Origin: Anoplopoma fimbria | Lineage: Eukaryota; Chordata; Actinopteri; Perciformes; Anoplopomatidae | DNA: 64,000 nucleotides | Reading direction: 5' to 3' | Assembly: GCF_027596085.1 (NCBI RefSeq) | Contig: NC_072464.1 | Span: 11,028,748-11,092,747, forward strand | In this document: one piece after another, positions 25,500-37,656 of the stretch | Layout: every line of letters begins with the position of its first letter | How positions within the stretch are numbered: the first letter of the stretch is position 1 | Notes under the pieces: model-generated | The model's database searches: none | What the model was told of the DNA's origin: nothing | The model's input: only the letters and a program-made list of their open reading frames with translations | Program-made: the position numbers and the translations under genes

Positions 25500-28400
25500 C
25501 ATTCTGGAGTTTACAACCGAGTGAACTTATTGTCAGCCTTGCTGTCGATTAACGCAAATTGTCTACTAGATTTGAAACTACTTCCAATGGCGTCATCATT
25601 TTCCTGGATCCTGTTAGTGATTTTTTTTTTTTTTTTAATAGCAAATTACTTGAACAGTAATGAAAACAACTTGATCCCTACACATACTCAGTATGTGCAT
25701 TTCCCCCAAAAAATGTGACACAATGTTCTGGGCTAAAACATTTTTTGAAATTAAATGATTGCAGTCTAATTTTGAATACCTTATATTAACAATGTCACTT
25801 GTTCACAAATTTCTTTGAGAATATTTTTATATTTTCATATATCACTGAGATATAGAATTTGTCAAAAAAAAATGGTCTCTGACTGGTTGCCTTTTTAAGA
25901 AACATTCACTAAGTGACTTCACAGGGGTCCTATTCAGTTGGGAAAAGCCTTTGTCTTGATTTTGTCTACTATTTGTTTATTTGTAACAAGGAAGATCTAC
26001 AGCTGTCTCAACCGTCCCATGGAGAGCAGACATGTTCTTGAGTAGCTACCAACAAAAAATATTTTTACGTGGCATAACTAAAAGTAGAGAAGAAATGTAG
26101 CAATTGAGCAAAAATATTTTTCTGAAACCCTGTAGATTTCAAAACTATGAATAAAATTTGTGGGATGGTCAGAAGGTCTCTACTTTGAGGTTAAAAGTAA
26201 AGAGGCTGAGTATAGAGCATGCCTATAAAAATGCAATGTCCAAACTGTCTCTCTGTCCCAACAAACCCCACTATCCTGACGTTCAGGAGAATGCAACATA
26301 TAGGTAGTTTGGTCTAATGCAAGAACCCTATTGTGGATTTAATAAACAGATTAGATGACTGTAATTTGGTGGTGAAAAAGTTTGTGTTGACCAACTGTGT
26401 TTGTGTTTGCATATATTACTGTAAGTTTCAGTCCAACATTCTGTTCCTCCTATTACTTTTACCTTCTATCGTGTCCATTTGCCAGTTCTTGAAACCCTCT
26501 TGTGTAACCAACACATTTGTAAATGCAAACAAGCTGAAGTGGTTTAATCTTAATTTTTCCCAACCCTCCCTCCCTTAGCTCTCCCCTCTGTCTGGTTACC
26601 ATCTGCTGTCATATTTTGTTTCTGGTGATTTGGAATCAGATGACATCTAATCAATCAGCTTTTATCACCCTGGCTACAGTGGTGAGGAGGAAGAGGCCAG
26701 TGGAGGAGGAGAAGAGAGGTGAGACATTACAGCAATTATGCTGCATCTCTGCTTAAAGCACATCAGCTTTTCTAATTATGAAGTAAAATGAGACACACCA
26801 GACAAATTTAGCAAAAACTACAAACGATTATTTACATTGTTGATTTTTCTGGGTGATATATTGAAAAAAATTGTTTAAGTCTCTCAAATAAAAGAATAAC
26901 AAATAAAGGCACATCATGAGTTCAGAGACTAGGAGTCCGATTCCTTGTTTCTAATCAAAGATTAAAAAAAAGGTACTCATTCAACAATGATAAAAAACTA
27001 AGAATGGTAGCAAGTCCTTGTATTTAAAAAGCTGGACATAGGAATGTTTAATCACGTTTGTTTGACGTCTAACTTTAATGATTATTCAGTTATAATAATT
27101 AGCTTCTTATATTCTGTCCACGACTAATTGAATAGTTTCTGCCCTAGACTGTGTGTCATTTGGGACTTAATAGAACTAAAATTAAACACATCTGATTCGA
27201 AGAAGAAAACAAAGAATGACAGTGTTTCAATTGGGAGAACAGGAGGATGTTGTGCTTTTCATGGCAACACATTAAAGGTAGTGTAAGGAAAGGTAAGATA
27301 CTGTAGTCAACTCGTAGCAGGTGAATGAAATTATAATATTTGCAGAAACACTTTATATTTTAGTTTAATCAATTTATTTTTTGTACACAGCTGGTCAGTT
27401 AAACTTTGTGCAAGTTGTCTACAGGCAAGAATACAGCCTATGTAAATAATCCAATTTCTAATACAGTAAATATATTAATCATAATAAATATTTATATTGT
27501 TTAAATAGAGCTGTTCTTTCAAGGGAATTGAATGACTTGGTACCAAGTTTGTACCATGCACTATGCAAAGGTAAAGTTAAGGTAAGACCTGTGCTATAAT
27601 TTAAATTGAGTTGCCTTCTTGTCTTCTGTTTATTGAAAACATAACAAACAGCCTTAACAACACAATTTTACTTCCAAAATGGCACTTAGTTCTGTTTTGT
27701 TTTCAGGCCTTTTCCCAATCGAAAGTAAGATGAAGACCTTCCCAGAGGAGCAAGATGAGGAAGTAAACAGACCATTTACAAAATATAATTGATTGTGGAG
27801 AAGCTTAAATGGAAAAGCAGAGTAGATGGATTTGTTTCACACCTGAGAATAGCAGGGAAATGCCTGCATGGGGTTTATGTGAGTTAAAATTTAAAGTGTT
27901 ATATCCTTCCCCAAATTCAGTAAGAAAGACATTATAGAGGACACCTGTTTCTAACTCCTCAGGGGCAGTTAATGGACAGTGGAGAGGTGTTAGACATAAT
28001 GATAAAGAGGGAGACTTTTATTCAGTCAGAGGATTTACTCTGCAAGCAGTGACTCTTATCTCGGTGCATGCCTCTGCTGTGACATTAAATAGATATGCAC
28101 ACGGTTTGCATCCACTCTATTAACAATACATCTCAGTGTTTTGCTGCTCGACACTGTCACAGTTCAGTGAACATCACTTCACCACGTTGCCTTCAGGGGC
28201 TCTGGCTCAGGAAACCCTACTTGGCTGACAAAATATAGTAAGTGACTTATTATCCCAACGAGGACAGAAGAGAAGAAAAGGTGAGCATGAGCATTATGGG
28301 ATTTTAATATTTTACAATTTTTTGACTGTATAGCGGTTAGCATATCATAAATTAAAGGCCAAATGTTGCCCTCCTGATGTTGCAAATGTTGCAAACCTGA

Positions 28401-30903
28401 AAAAAGAACAAAAATTACTAACAGGAGGACAGAAATAATCAGAGTCATATCAAAGTATAATTCTTTATTTCAACTTGTCAGTGTCTATTTCACTCTGTTA
28501 CCTTTTCTGTTTTGTTGCACAATAGGTGTGTATCTCACCTTATTTTGGGAATATCTGTTGCCAGGAAACTCACAGTCACAGGTGTCAGCTATAGCAGACC
28601 TTATGGCCCCTTTATAACTGAACTGAAGGAAGTTTCTTGGTCTGATATATATAAAGAGCCAGGAATGCAAACTGATTCATATACCTGGTCACAAGTCAGG
28701 CTAGATGCAATATGTACGGTAATATCGTTTTATGGAAATTACTTTGAAGCTGACCTCACAGCGTCCACAGGAATAAGAAAAGTATTGTGTGATGTTAACA
28801 TTAATCCAGATGAGAGGGAACTGAAGATGAGAGAAAGTCTATATTGCACTTTCCTCTCTTTACACTTTCATTGTTGAATCCCTTGATATTTAAAAAGAGA
28901 ATGTTTTGATCTTGTTTCACTTTCTTCCCACCTTTTTTTAAATTGACTATGTTATTTTGAAAACTATTTCATAGGAGATTTTTTCAGTCGTAGTAACACT
29001 TTCCACCTATCACATGGCTATTTGTTGGATGAACATTTACAGAAATTCGCATAATCAACCTTGAGATCTCTATGCTATGCCTGCTGTTGCAGAACAGGTT
29101 TTGTACAAGCAGGTTCAGATGCTTTTCATTCATTAAGAACCCCAAAATAGAGAGGCCTCTTAACATTTATGTTCTCTTTAGCCAGAAGATGAAATAGTTC
29201 AAGGAGGATGAATCAGCCCACTTCTAAGGCGATGCTAAAGCAATCTTCAATCAAATTTGGAGCACTTTTAGTCACTCCAGTTTCACCGTCTCACACAAAT
29301 ACTGAAGTTAGAGCAACATAAAGTTCCTCTCCTGGCAGAGACTGTGATCCAATTACACTGCATCCATTGTCTACTTACACTATTACTGTATTGCTGTATC
29401 ACTGAGAATCACAAACTTTTTATCACACCTTTAAATTGAAAACTTTATACAAACATCCAACAATGGCCCAGCTGCTGCCATGCCAATGTCATGAGAAATG
29501 ATTTTCTGGCTGCAGGTGATGCAACATGGCCCTCACTGGTGTATGCTGCTCTCTGGTGGACTATTACATACTGTTTAACTACTTTACTGAAGAAAGGTAA
29601 GTACAAGGGAGATATTTCTTGTAATTCAATCTCAGTCACACACAATTTAACTTGTGATGATCAACTTACCATCAACTGTTTTCGAGAGGAAAGTAAAAGA
29701 TTCAGGTAATATGTCTTGGCTTATAGTATGTATATTAAAAGAAACTGTTAGACGTCTCTGCAAGACCTTCCTCCAGCTGATGAACAACTTGAATTACTTT
29801 TAATTTGTAACCTTGTCAGGCAGCAGTGCAGAAGGTGTGCCAAAAGAATCACAGTAAATCCTTGTGCTCTGTTTACTTTTGGTCGTTCGAGTGATTAGAT
29901 CAGTGACATTAATCTGTTAAAGGCTGCAGTTTGCATGCTTTACAATGATTCTGTTCTGCCAATAAACAGCCACAATTCACGATCCACCATCTGGATGGCT
30001 ATTACTCACTTTCCCACTCAAGCTCTGGCAGATATTCACAAACTGTGATTAAACCATAAACACCATCAAATAAATCTCTTTAATAAAAAAAGAAAATACT
30101 GGGTACTGTCACCATCTAGTGGTAAAAAGTAGTAGGTCAAATTCTGTATACTGGGGTCGGAAAATTGTTTGACTTTCAACAGCTCATCGCTACCTTGCCT
30201 CTTTTCAGTGACATATTGAAGGTCAATCACACACTGCACCCCAAGTATTCTGTTCATGCTGAAGATGAAGAGACAGCCATTGCCACAGGTATTATACAAG
30301 CAACTATAGGATACTGTACAAACTTTTGGGAAAGAACCATCTCAGGACACCTTTTATGCTTGTAATATTTCTGTTCAGTTATATATCTAGTGTACTGCCA
30401 ATAATGTTTAAATGTATTGATTTTTATATAGGCCTTAAGTGTGCATAAAGCAGCTACAGGAAAAAAAAAAATAAGTTATAATGAAAATGCAAAGAGAATC
30501 AGATGTGGTATCCTTCCTCAACTGAGATTATTAGTATGGAAGGACTCTCACCAGATGAGGAGCAAAAAAGAGAAGAATAAAACTAGAGTCACAACGGACA
30601 CCCTGGCATAGGGGCCTCTTGAACCCTTAGGCTCCTGGTAGACCAATTTGGTAATCCCTCCATAGATAGGTTGGTGTTGTCCTTGTCAATTTTACAATAA
30701 ACTATGTATTCTTTTACTTTCGTAGCATCTGCATACTGTTGCAACATATCCTAAGGTGCAATAAATATAAGTATTCTATTTAAAGTTTGGCCACATATAT
30801 AAAGGATCAAATAACTGTATTTTCTCACATTGGCCATATGATGGCACTGTTCGCTACCTTTTTAAAATCATTATCCAGCATGTATCATAAAGACAAAAAA
30901 GCT
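25500..30903. other. Gene-poor intergenic DNA between nhlh2 and the nqo1 array
   Basis: A/T-rich DNA without recognisable exons on either strand. The longest open frames (for example 28512..28877 plus and 28179..28448 minus) have no family features, no supporting splice sites and ordinary chance length. I see no large repeats here. Confidence 0.6.
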
Positions 30904-31134
30904 AAAATAATAATAATAATAATTAAGCCTTTATTAGTCCCACAATGGGGAAATTATTTCTCTGCATTTAACCCATCCCGGAGGAGCAGTGGGCTGCAAT
31001 GAAGCGCCCGGGGAGCAACTTGGGGTTAGGTGTCTTGCTCAAGGACACCTCGGCATGTTGCCAGTAGAGGGGTTTGAACCACCAACCTTGTGGTTACGGG
31101 ACAAGCGCTCTACCTCATGTGCCACAGCCGCCCC
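30904..31134 (-). mobile_element. tRNA-derived SINE
   Basis: Read on the minus strand it starts GGCGGCTGTGGCACATGAGG. It has a pol III A-box-like TGGCACATGAGG (31124-31113) and a B-box-like GGTTCAAACCCC (31080-31069), a body with GTCCTTGAGCAAGACACC, and a 3' tail of ATT repeats (about 30907-30924). A short candidate target duplication, CTAAAA, flanks both ends. This is the usual plan of a tRNA-derived fish SINE; the family name was not determined. Confidence 0.75.
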
Positions 31135-31785
31135 TAAAAGCCTTTATGTTTACCGTTTTTAATGTCCCTATGTACTCCATAGCTGCGTGGTTGTGGTTTT
31201 GTGTAAAGGAACCCCTAAAGGTGGGCTGCAGATGTTCTGTCAAACCTTCAGTAGCAAGCAACAAATACCTGACACATGTAGCAGAAAGTTTGAAACACAG
31301 TTGGGAGTACTTATACAAATACGTCTTGGATCATGTTGCTCAATACATCACAAACCATGAAAACAAACCACATGATCCATTCCCGTCACAACAGAGAAAA
31401 TGCAGCCAGAGGCTCAATATCAAACACAACTATGAAAAAAAAGAAGGCCACAGAGAAAAAAAATAGATGGCCTTGTAAACACCAGAATGCCTCATGATCT
31501 TAAATTTGAAAAAATGCTCGTACTGATGTGGCAAACACCTACTGACCCTTAAAACTCAATTTCAGTAAGCCAGAACAAGGAGAGAAAATGGGAGAAAAAA
31601 AATTCTGACAATGGGCATCCATATGTCCCACTCATGCGGCCTGCTTGCACGCATGCACGCCTGTGTGCTAATATGCAGCTGTTGTCCATTAACCCCTCAT
31701 CCTCACAGTGGCTGAAACTCATGGCTGATTTTGGTCCCAGATGTGAGCCAGCTCATGTCTCATGCCTTTGATGTCCATTGCTGAG

Positions 31786-31824
<39 letters not shown>

Positions 31825-31933
31825 GGGAAACATTCGTGAGTGGGCTCAACCGCAGGCAACTTTTTATTTAAGGGAAAATAATGTTTAGGATAACAGAGCT
31901 GGAAACCAGAAACAGTAGAGTGAGAGGATCACT
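31135..31933. other. Spacer upstream of the nqo1 array, no gene seen
   Basis: Single-copy-looking sequence with a 34-base T run at 31788-31821. No exons were recognised. The similarity shared by the three nqo1 units begins just after this stretch, at about 31934. Confidence 0.6.
31788..31821. repeat. Poly-T tract
   Basis: 34 consecutive T bases. It could be the A tail of a minus-strand retroposed fragment, but I could not identify a body next to it. Confidence 0.95.
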
Positions 31934-32322
31934 GAGCCACATTTGCTTCATGTGGTTGAAAGACATCGGGACTGGCACACAACTTTTAAACATCTTGTAG
32001 ACAGACAGACACAGACAGACAGACATGCATGCTCTCAAATGGTTACTGTGTAAAAGACACAAAAACAAAGACATTTACACACTGTTTTCTGGCTGAAATG
32101 GGAAAAACACACATTGCCTTGAACAAGAAAATGTATGTCTATGAGTATTATTGCCAGTTTAATCCTGTGTTTAAAACAGGCTAAATCTGTAGCTGGTTGC
32201 ACTCAAACTACATATTCCTGGCTTTTAGTGGTACATAAATTCCACTCCCTATTTAAAAATGCTGACCAGGCTCAGTAAAATATATGTTGTTATGTTGATG
32301 AGAGTTCTGAGAGAAGCCAGGT

Positions 32323-32398
32323 GATTGGTTAATGACCTTGATTGCTGATTGACAGCTCCTGTGAGCAGGCTGCGTGTTGAGTGTTGTGGTGTATAAAA
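32323..32398 (+). promoter_or_regulatory. nqo1 copy A core promoter
   Basis: TATAAAA at 32392-32398, 92 bases before the ATG, with an inverted CCAAT box (ATTGG) at 32324-32328. The same layout is kept in front of copies B and C. No consensus antioxidant response element was found in it. Confidence 0.6.
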
Positions 32399-32489
32399 CA
32401 ACATCTTGAATGTTGCTCCAGAGTGACCTGCTCTGTCATTCAACACACCAGCTATCTGTAAAGCGCCGCAGTTGATGTCTGTATTCAGG

Positions 32490-34045
32490 ATGGGTGAGTT
32501 ATCAACTGTGTTCTTGTATTTGGTGAGGGATTTGGCAGTATGTGTCATGTTCTGTGTAACATTGGATCTCATAAATGGTATGAGTGTTTCACTTGTGAAA
32601 TGGCAGATCTGATGTGTGCTCTCATCTCTAATTCTTGGTTTAGCAACAAAGAACGTGTTGATTGTGTATGCCCACCAGAGCTCAGGCTCATTCAACGCTG
32701 CAGCCAAAGATGCTGCTGTGGAAGTTTTAAAAGCTCAGGACTGCACAGTAGAAGTATCAGACCTGTACGCCATGAAGTTTAAAGCCGCTGCTACTGCTGA
32801 GGACATCACCGGTATATCAATATCTCCCTGGCATTAAAAAGTAAGGGTTTTTTATTGACCTTCAGAATTAAATTAAATACATTGTCTCGGCAGGAGAAGT
32901 CAAGAATGCCGATCACTTCCGTTATGCAGAGGAGACCAAACTGGCGTGGGAGGAAGGAAAACTGTGTGACGACATCACTGAGGAACAACGCAAACTCACT
33001 CAGGCAGATCTCATCATCTTTCAGGTAGAGGCTTGGTGAATGTAATGTTTGTGTTTTACACCTCTCTATGCTAACACTTGGCTCCACTTCTCAGTTCCCC
33101 ATGTACTGGTTCACTGTTCCTGCAATCATGAAGGGCTGGATCGACCGGGTGCTCACACTGGGCTACGCCTACTCTCACGAGAAGAGATACAGCCAAGGAA
33201 TCTTCAAGGTAAAGACTCAATTCAAGATGTTTGCATTACTAGGCCAAAGCGGTTCTATCACTAATCTCAAATTTACTTGCTTTCTGCACAGGACAAGAAA
33301 GCCATGCTGTCCTTCACCACTGGGTCTCAAGAGTCCATGTTTAGTGCAAATGGTATTAATGGAGACATGAATGTCACACTATGGCCACTACAGGTACTGC
33401 ATCAGAATATTTATTACACTACGCATTAAAGATCCAAAGTGTAGGATTTAGGAGTTTCATGGCAGAAATGGAGTATATATTCAAAACTGTTTTTGTTTGT
33501 ATACAATTGCCTTAAATGAGGAATTGTTTTTGTTAACTTGGACTGAGACCTTTATATCTTATGAGGGAGTGGGCCTCTTGAAAGTTTGCTATGTTTCTAC
33601 AGTAGCCCAGAAAGGACATTCTAAACACTAGCTATGAGGTTTTTGTTTTTTTTCTGCTGGCTGCCAATAAATCTGTCACACTGTACTTATTTTTTTATGA
33701 GCTGTTTAATGCATAACATTAAAACACTTGTTTCTCTCTTCCCAGAACGGCATCCTGCACTACTGTGGCTTTCAGGTTCTGGCCCCTCAGATCTTTTGGG
33801 CTCCGTCTCACGTTCCCTCTGAGGAGCGCAGCACCATGCTAGAGGGCTGGCGTACCCGACTGCAAGACGTCCTGAAAGAGAAACCACTTTCCTTCACTCC
33901 CATGGACTGCTTCGACAGGGAGAAGGGTTTCCAGCTGAAGCCTGAGGTCCATGAGAAACATGCCTCCAAGGAGTATGGACTGACTGTTGGGATCCACCTG
34001 GGAAAGGCGCTACCACCCAACAACCAGATGAAAGCTGGAGTCTGA
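32490..34045 (+). CDS. nqo1: nqo1 copy A, NAD(P)H quinone dehydrogenase 1-like
   Basis: join(32490..32493, 32644..32811, 32894..33024, 33095..33208, 33292..33393, 33746..34045), 819 nt, 272 aa; human NQO1 is 274. All introns are GT-AG. NQO1 is a cytosolic FAD flavoprotein that reduces quinones by two electrons with NAD(P)H. The protein is collinear with human NQO1 through at least residue 183. Kept features are the FAD-site block AHQSSGSFN (11-19), Trp106-Phe107, GDMNV and the C-terminal extension ending in [14 protein letters not shown], which separates it from the shorter NQO2. Active-site differences from human NQO1 (numbering with Met) are His129 for Tyr, Ser151 for Gly, Phe156 for Tyr and Asn162 for His. 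Tyr127 is kept. Exon 1 holds only ATGG. It is an intact gene and differs from copies B and C by Ile in CDDIT, where they have Leu. Confidence 0.93.
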
Positions 34046-34083
34046 AGACAGTGGGGCTTCTGTGTTTCATTGCATGATGGAAA

Positions 34084-34089
34084 AATAAA
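34084..34089 (+). terminator. nqo1 copy A polyadenylation signal
   Basis: AATAAA 39 bases downstream of the stop codon, followed by T-rich sequence. It is conserved at the same place in copies B and C. Confidence 0.8.
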
Positions 34090-34589
34090 GGCTGACTTGA
34101 ATTCTATTGCATGATTATATTTTTATGCATATACAATGCCATGATTCAAATGTGAATGCTTGGTACTTGTACTGGGTTACAAGTGGCATAGCCAGAAAAA
34201 ATGAAAGGTAAAGGACACTTTGAGTGCCAGTATTTTTGTCTTGAGTTATTAAACACTTGTCAGCTTTAATGGTGACGCAGTAAATGTTACCCTGGCAACC
34301 ATTTTCTCAACAATTGCTAATGAGGCCATGTTGTCAATAAAGCTCCTGCTGGGATCTTCTTGGCTAAGAACACAAAAGTATTCTGAATCCAAGATGTATT
34401 CAAACTTTCAGTTCAGCTGAAACCTCTTCCAATCAGTGTAATACTTAAGTCAGGCTTCTTGAGCACAAGATCATGACTCTTGTATTGCTGATGTAAAAAC
34501 AATATTTTTACCAAATTACGCTAAACTTATGCATTTGAATCTTTCGTATAGTGGCGCTCAATGCACATTTAATCCCTTCTCTGGAATGA

Positions 34590-34702
34590 TTCTGACCCCT
34601 CAGCTCTACATGGCCTCTGGGGGGAGGGGGGGAAACGCCCTGCTTCTTTCCTCTCCGACTGCTTTGATGGGGGGGAGAATTTCCAGCTGAGGTCCATTTG
34701 GA
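34590..34702 (+). pseudogene. Decayed nqo1 last-exon fragment in unit A
   Basis: Segments such as CTGACCCCTCAG, TGGCCTCTGG, CCGACTGCTTTGATGG and TTCCAGCTGAGGTCCAT match, in order, the last exon of the intact nqo1 genes (CTGGCCCCTCAG, GGACTGCTTCGACAGG, TTCCAGCTGAAGCC-TGAGGTCCAT). There are deletions and a G run. It has no open frame of use. It is a remnant of an older nqo1 paralogue carried along in each unit. Confidence 0.72.
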
Positions 34703-34929
34703 CGGTCCACATGACTGTTAACATTCCACACAAACACCCAGCAGACAGCTCATTCCTCTTCGTCACAACCTCAGCACACTGATCCCCATTAGAGCTCCCC
34801 CACAGGTCCATGGCAGCAATTGTCAAGTCACCACTTTCATCCTCTACTTCTGCAGAACAATCAGCTCTCAAATACAGGATGGAGTAACGCATACCTATAA
34901 CCACCATTTCCTATCAAAGACCCTCTTCA

Positions 34930-35226
34930 GCATGCTCTATTGCACACCCCTCTGGTGCTAACCATACATATTTAATTCAACTCCCTCTACCACCTCATGC
35001 TCCTAACCACAAGCCTGTTACTTTTGGTCTTTTAAATACCAGATCCCTAAATAAGTCATCTCAGGATATATTTATTTTTTTTCATCACAGAGACATGGTT
35101 GTCGCAGGGAGACTGTAGTTCAATGATTGAAGCAACCACCCCAGATTTTACACATCAACCCAGGCTGTCGGGCAAGGAAGGGGTGTTGCTGTTATCTACA
35201 GAAACATTTCTAAATGCACTCCCATT
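34930..35226 (+). mobile_element. L2-type LINE, endonuclease start (plus-strand part), A-B spacer
   Basis: Plus-strand translation in broken frames gives VTFGLLNTRSLNK-like, TETWLSQGDCSSMIEAT-PDF and QPRLSG followed by VAVIYRN-like residues. This is the N-terminal part of the apurinic-type endonuclease of fish L2 LINEs. It stops abruptly at about 35226, where the minus-strand reverse transcriptase end begins. Confidence 0.7.
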
Positions 35227-36032
35227 TTACACAGCTCTTTTACTTAATTTGAACATATTGGTTTTAAGAAGTGATTTAAAAAAGATTACTGATTTTGCAA
35301 GCCTTATCTCCTCAGGCAGGTTGTTCCAAAGCCGAAGGGCCCCACCTGAGGATCTAAGGATGCGAGCTGGCTCATAAAGGGTCAACATTTCTACTATATA
35401 TGTTAGGGCCAGACCCAGACGTACTTTAAAAGTGATCAGTAAAATCTTAAAATCAATTCTAAAACGAACAGGGAGCCAATGAAGAGAAGCCAGGATTGGG
35501 GTGATGTGATGTCGTCTGTTAAAACCAGTAAGAAGCCTAGCTGCTGAGTTCTGAACTAGTTGGAGGCGAGAGAGGAGGGAGTTACAGTAGTCTAGTCTTG
35601 AAAAGATAAATGCTAAATCATTTTTTACCAGGTCAGGGTGAGTGAGGATTGGTTTTATTTCGGAGATGGTTCTGATTTGAAGGAAACAGGACTGGACTAC
35701 TTTTGTGCTGTGGGGTTTGAAACTGAAATCTGAATAAAATAGAACTCCCAAGTTTCTTGCAGTGGACTTTATATTTACAGACAGGGGACCAAGGACACTT
35801 ACAATAGGAGTGATGGGGTTTGGGGGACTAAATAATATGATATCTGATTTGAAATTATTGAGTTGAAGAACATTTTGTGCTATCCAACAGTTGATATCGT
35901 TAAGACAGTCTAAAATAGCAGTTAGGCTTCTTGGGTCGACGGGTCTCATTGGAAGGTATATCTGTGTGTCGTCTGCGTAGCAATGAAAACAGATATTTGA
36001 CGTTGGATGATTTGACCTAGCAGGAGCATGTA

Positions 36033-36234
36033 CAGGTGCATCTCAATAAATTAGAATATCATGGAAAAGTTTGTTTATTTCGATAATTCAATTCAAAAAG
36101 TGAAACTCATATATTATATAGATTCATTACACACAGAGTGAAATATTTCAAGCGTTTATTTCTTTTAATTTTGATGATTATGGCTTACAGCTAATGAAAA
36201 CCCAAAATTCAGTATCTCAGAAAATTAGAATATT
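36033..36234 (+). repeat. Tc1-like left terminal inverted repeat
   Basis: 202 bp, inverse of 37455..37656, with a single visible difference (GTTTGTTTA here, the inverse of GTTCGTTTA at the other end). Confidence 0.93.
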
Positions 36235-36261
36235 ACATAAGACCAATAATACAAAGGATTT

Positions 36262-37326
36262 TTAAAACAGAAATGTCAGCCTACTGAAAAGTATGTTCAT
36301 ATATATATGCACACAATACTTGGTCGGGGCTCCTTTTGCATGAATTACTGCATCAATGCCGCGTGGCATGGAGGCGATAAGCCTGTGGCACTGCTGAGGT
36401 GTTATGGAAGCCCAGGTTGCTTTGATAGCGGCCTTCAGCTCGCCTGCATTGTTGGATCTGGTGTCTCTCATCTTCCTCTTGACAATACCCAACAGATTCT
36501 CTATGGGGTTCAGGTCAAGCGGGTTTGCTGGCCAATCAAGCACAGTGATACCATGGTCATTAAACCAGGTATTGGTACTTTTGGCAGTGTGGGCAGGTGC
36601 CAAGTCCTGCTGGAAAATGAAATCAGCATCTCCATAAAGCTTGTCAGCGGAAGGAAGCATGCTACCAGGTAGTGCTCTAAAAATTCCTGGTAGACGGCTG
36701 CGTTGACTTTGGACTTGATAAAACACAGTGGACCAACACCAGCAGATGACATGGCTCCCCAAATCATCACTGACTGTGGAAACTTCACACTGGACTTCAA
36801 GCAACTTGGATTATGTGCCTCTCCACTCTTCCTCCAGACTCTGGGACCTTGATTTCCAAATGAAATGCAAAATTTACTTTCATCTGAAAAGAGGACCACT
36901 TTGGACCACTGAGCAACAGTCCAGTCCTTTTTCTCCTTAGCCCAGGTAAGACACTTCTGACGTTGTCTCTGGTTCAGGAGTGGCTTGACACGAGGAATGC
37001 GACAGTTGTAGCCCATGTCCTGGATACGTCTGTGCGTGGTGGCTCTTGATGCACTGACTCCAGCCTCAGTCCACTCCTTGTGAATCTCCCCCAAATTCTT
37101 GAATGGCCGTTGCTTCACAATCCTCTCAAGGCTGCAGTTATCCCTGTTGCTTGTGCACCTTTTTCTACCACACTTTTTCCTTCCACTCAACTTTCTATGA
37201 ATATGCTTGGATACAGCACTCTGTGAACAGCCAGCGTCTTTAGCAATGATCTTTTGTGGCTTACCCTCCTTGTGGAGGGTGTCAATGACTGTCTTCTGAA
37301 CAACTGTCAAGTCAGCAGTCTTCCCC
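36262..37326 (-). pseudogene. Tc1-like transposase with one frameshift
   Basis: The likely start is the ATG of MGKTADLTVVQKTVID at about 37326. The N-terminal part has paired helix-turn-helix DNA-binding segments (KPQKIIAKDAGCSQSAVSKH). The DDE domain has its first Asp in VLFSDESKF, the second Asp in QQDLAPAHTA and the Glu in LDLNPIENL. The first part reads in one frame to about 36665 and the rest (SADKLYGDADFIFQQD onward, to stop at 36262) in another. A single indel near 36655-36670 therefore breaks it. All three catalytic residues are still encoded. Confidence 0.9.
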
Positions 37327-37454
37327 ATGATTGTGTAGCCTACTGAACCAGCCTTAGAGACCATTTAAAGGTTCAGGAAACCTTTGCAGGTGTTTTGGGT
37401 TAATTAGCTGATTAGAGAGGGACATCGTGAGTCTACAATATTGAACTTTTTCAC

Positions 37455-37656
37455 AATATTCTAATTTTCTGAGATACTGAATTTTGGGTTTTCATTAGCT
37501 GTAAGCCATAATCATCAAAATTAAAAGAAATAAACGCTTGAAATATTTCACTCTGTGTGTAATGAATCTATATAATATATGAGTTTCACTTTTTGAATTG
37601 AATTATCGAAATAAACGAACTTTTCCATGATATTCTAATTTATTGAGATGCACCTG
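37455..37656 (-). repeat. Tc1-like right terminal inverted repeat
   Basis: 202 bp partner of the left repeat, ending GATGCACCTG next to the TA duplication. Confidence 0.93.

Noticed and set aside
28512..28877. 121-codon open frame on the plus strand in the 25-31 kb region
   Set aside because: No domain, no splice context, no similarity that I recognise, and an unremarkable length for A/T-rich fish DNA. Left as intergenic.
32323..32490. Antioxidant response element expected in an NQO1 promoter
   Set aside because: I looked for TGACNNNGC and its inverse in the three promoters. The nearest is TGAGCAGGC, which has the wrong fourth base, so no element is claimed.
34569..34907. Minus-strand open frames of about 90-110 codons downstream of nqo1 copies A and B
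   Set aside because: They run antisense across the decayed nqo1 exon and LINE-flanking sequence. The two versions differ by frame-changing indels, so they are not conserved as protein.
35099..35377. Plus-strand open frames at 35099-35377 and 43194-43502 as possible genes
   Set aside because: The first half is LINE endonuclease and the second half is the antisense of the LINE reverse transcriptase end, so they are chimeric frames across a repeat junction.
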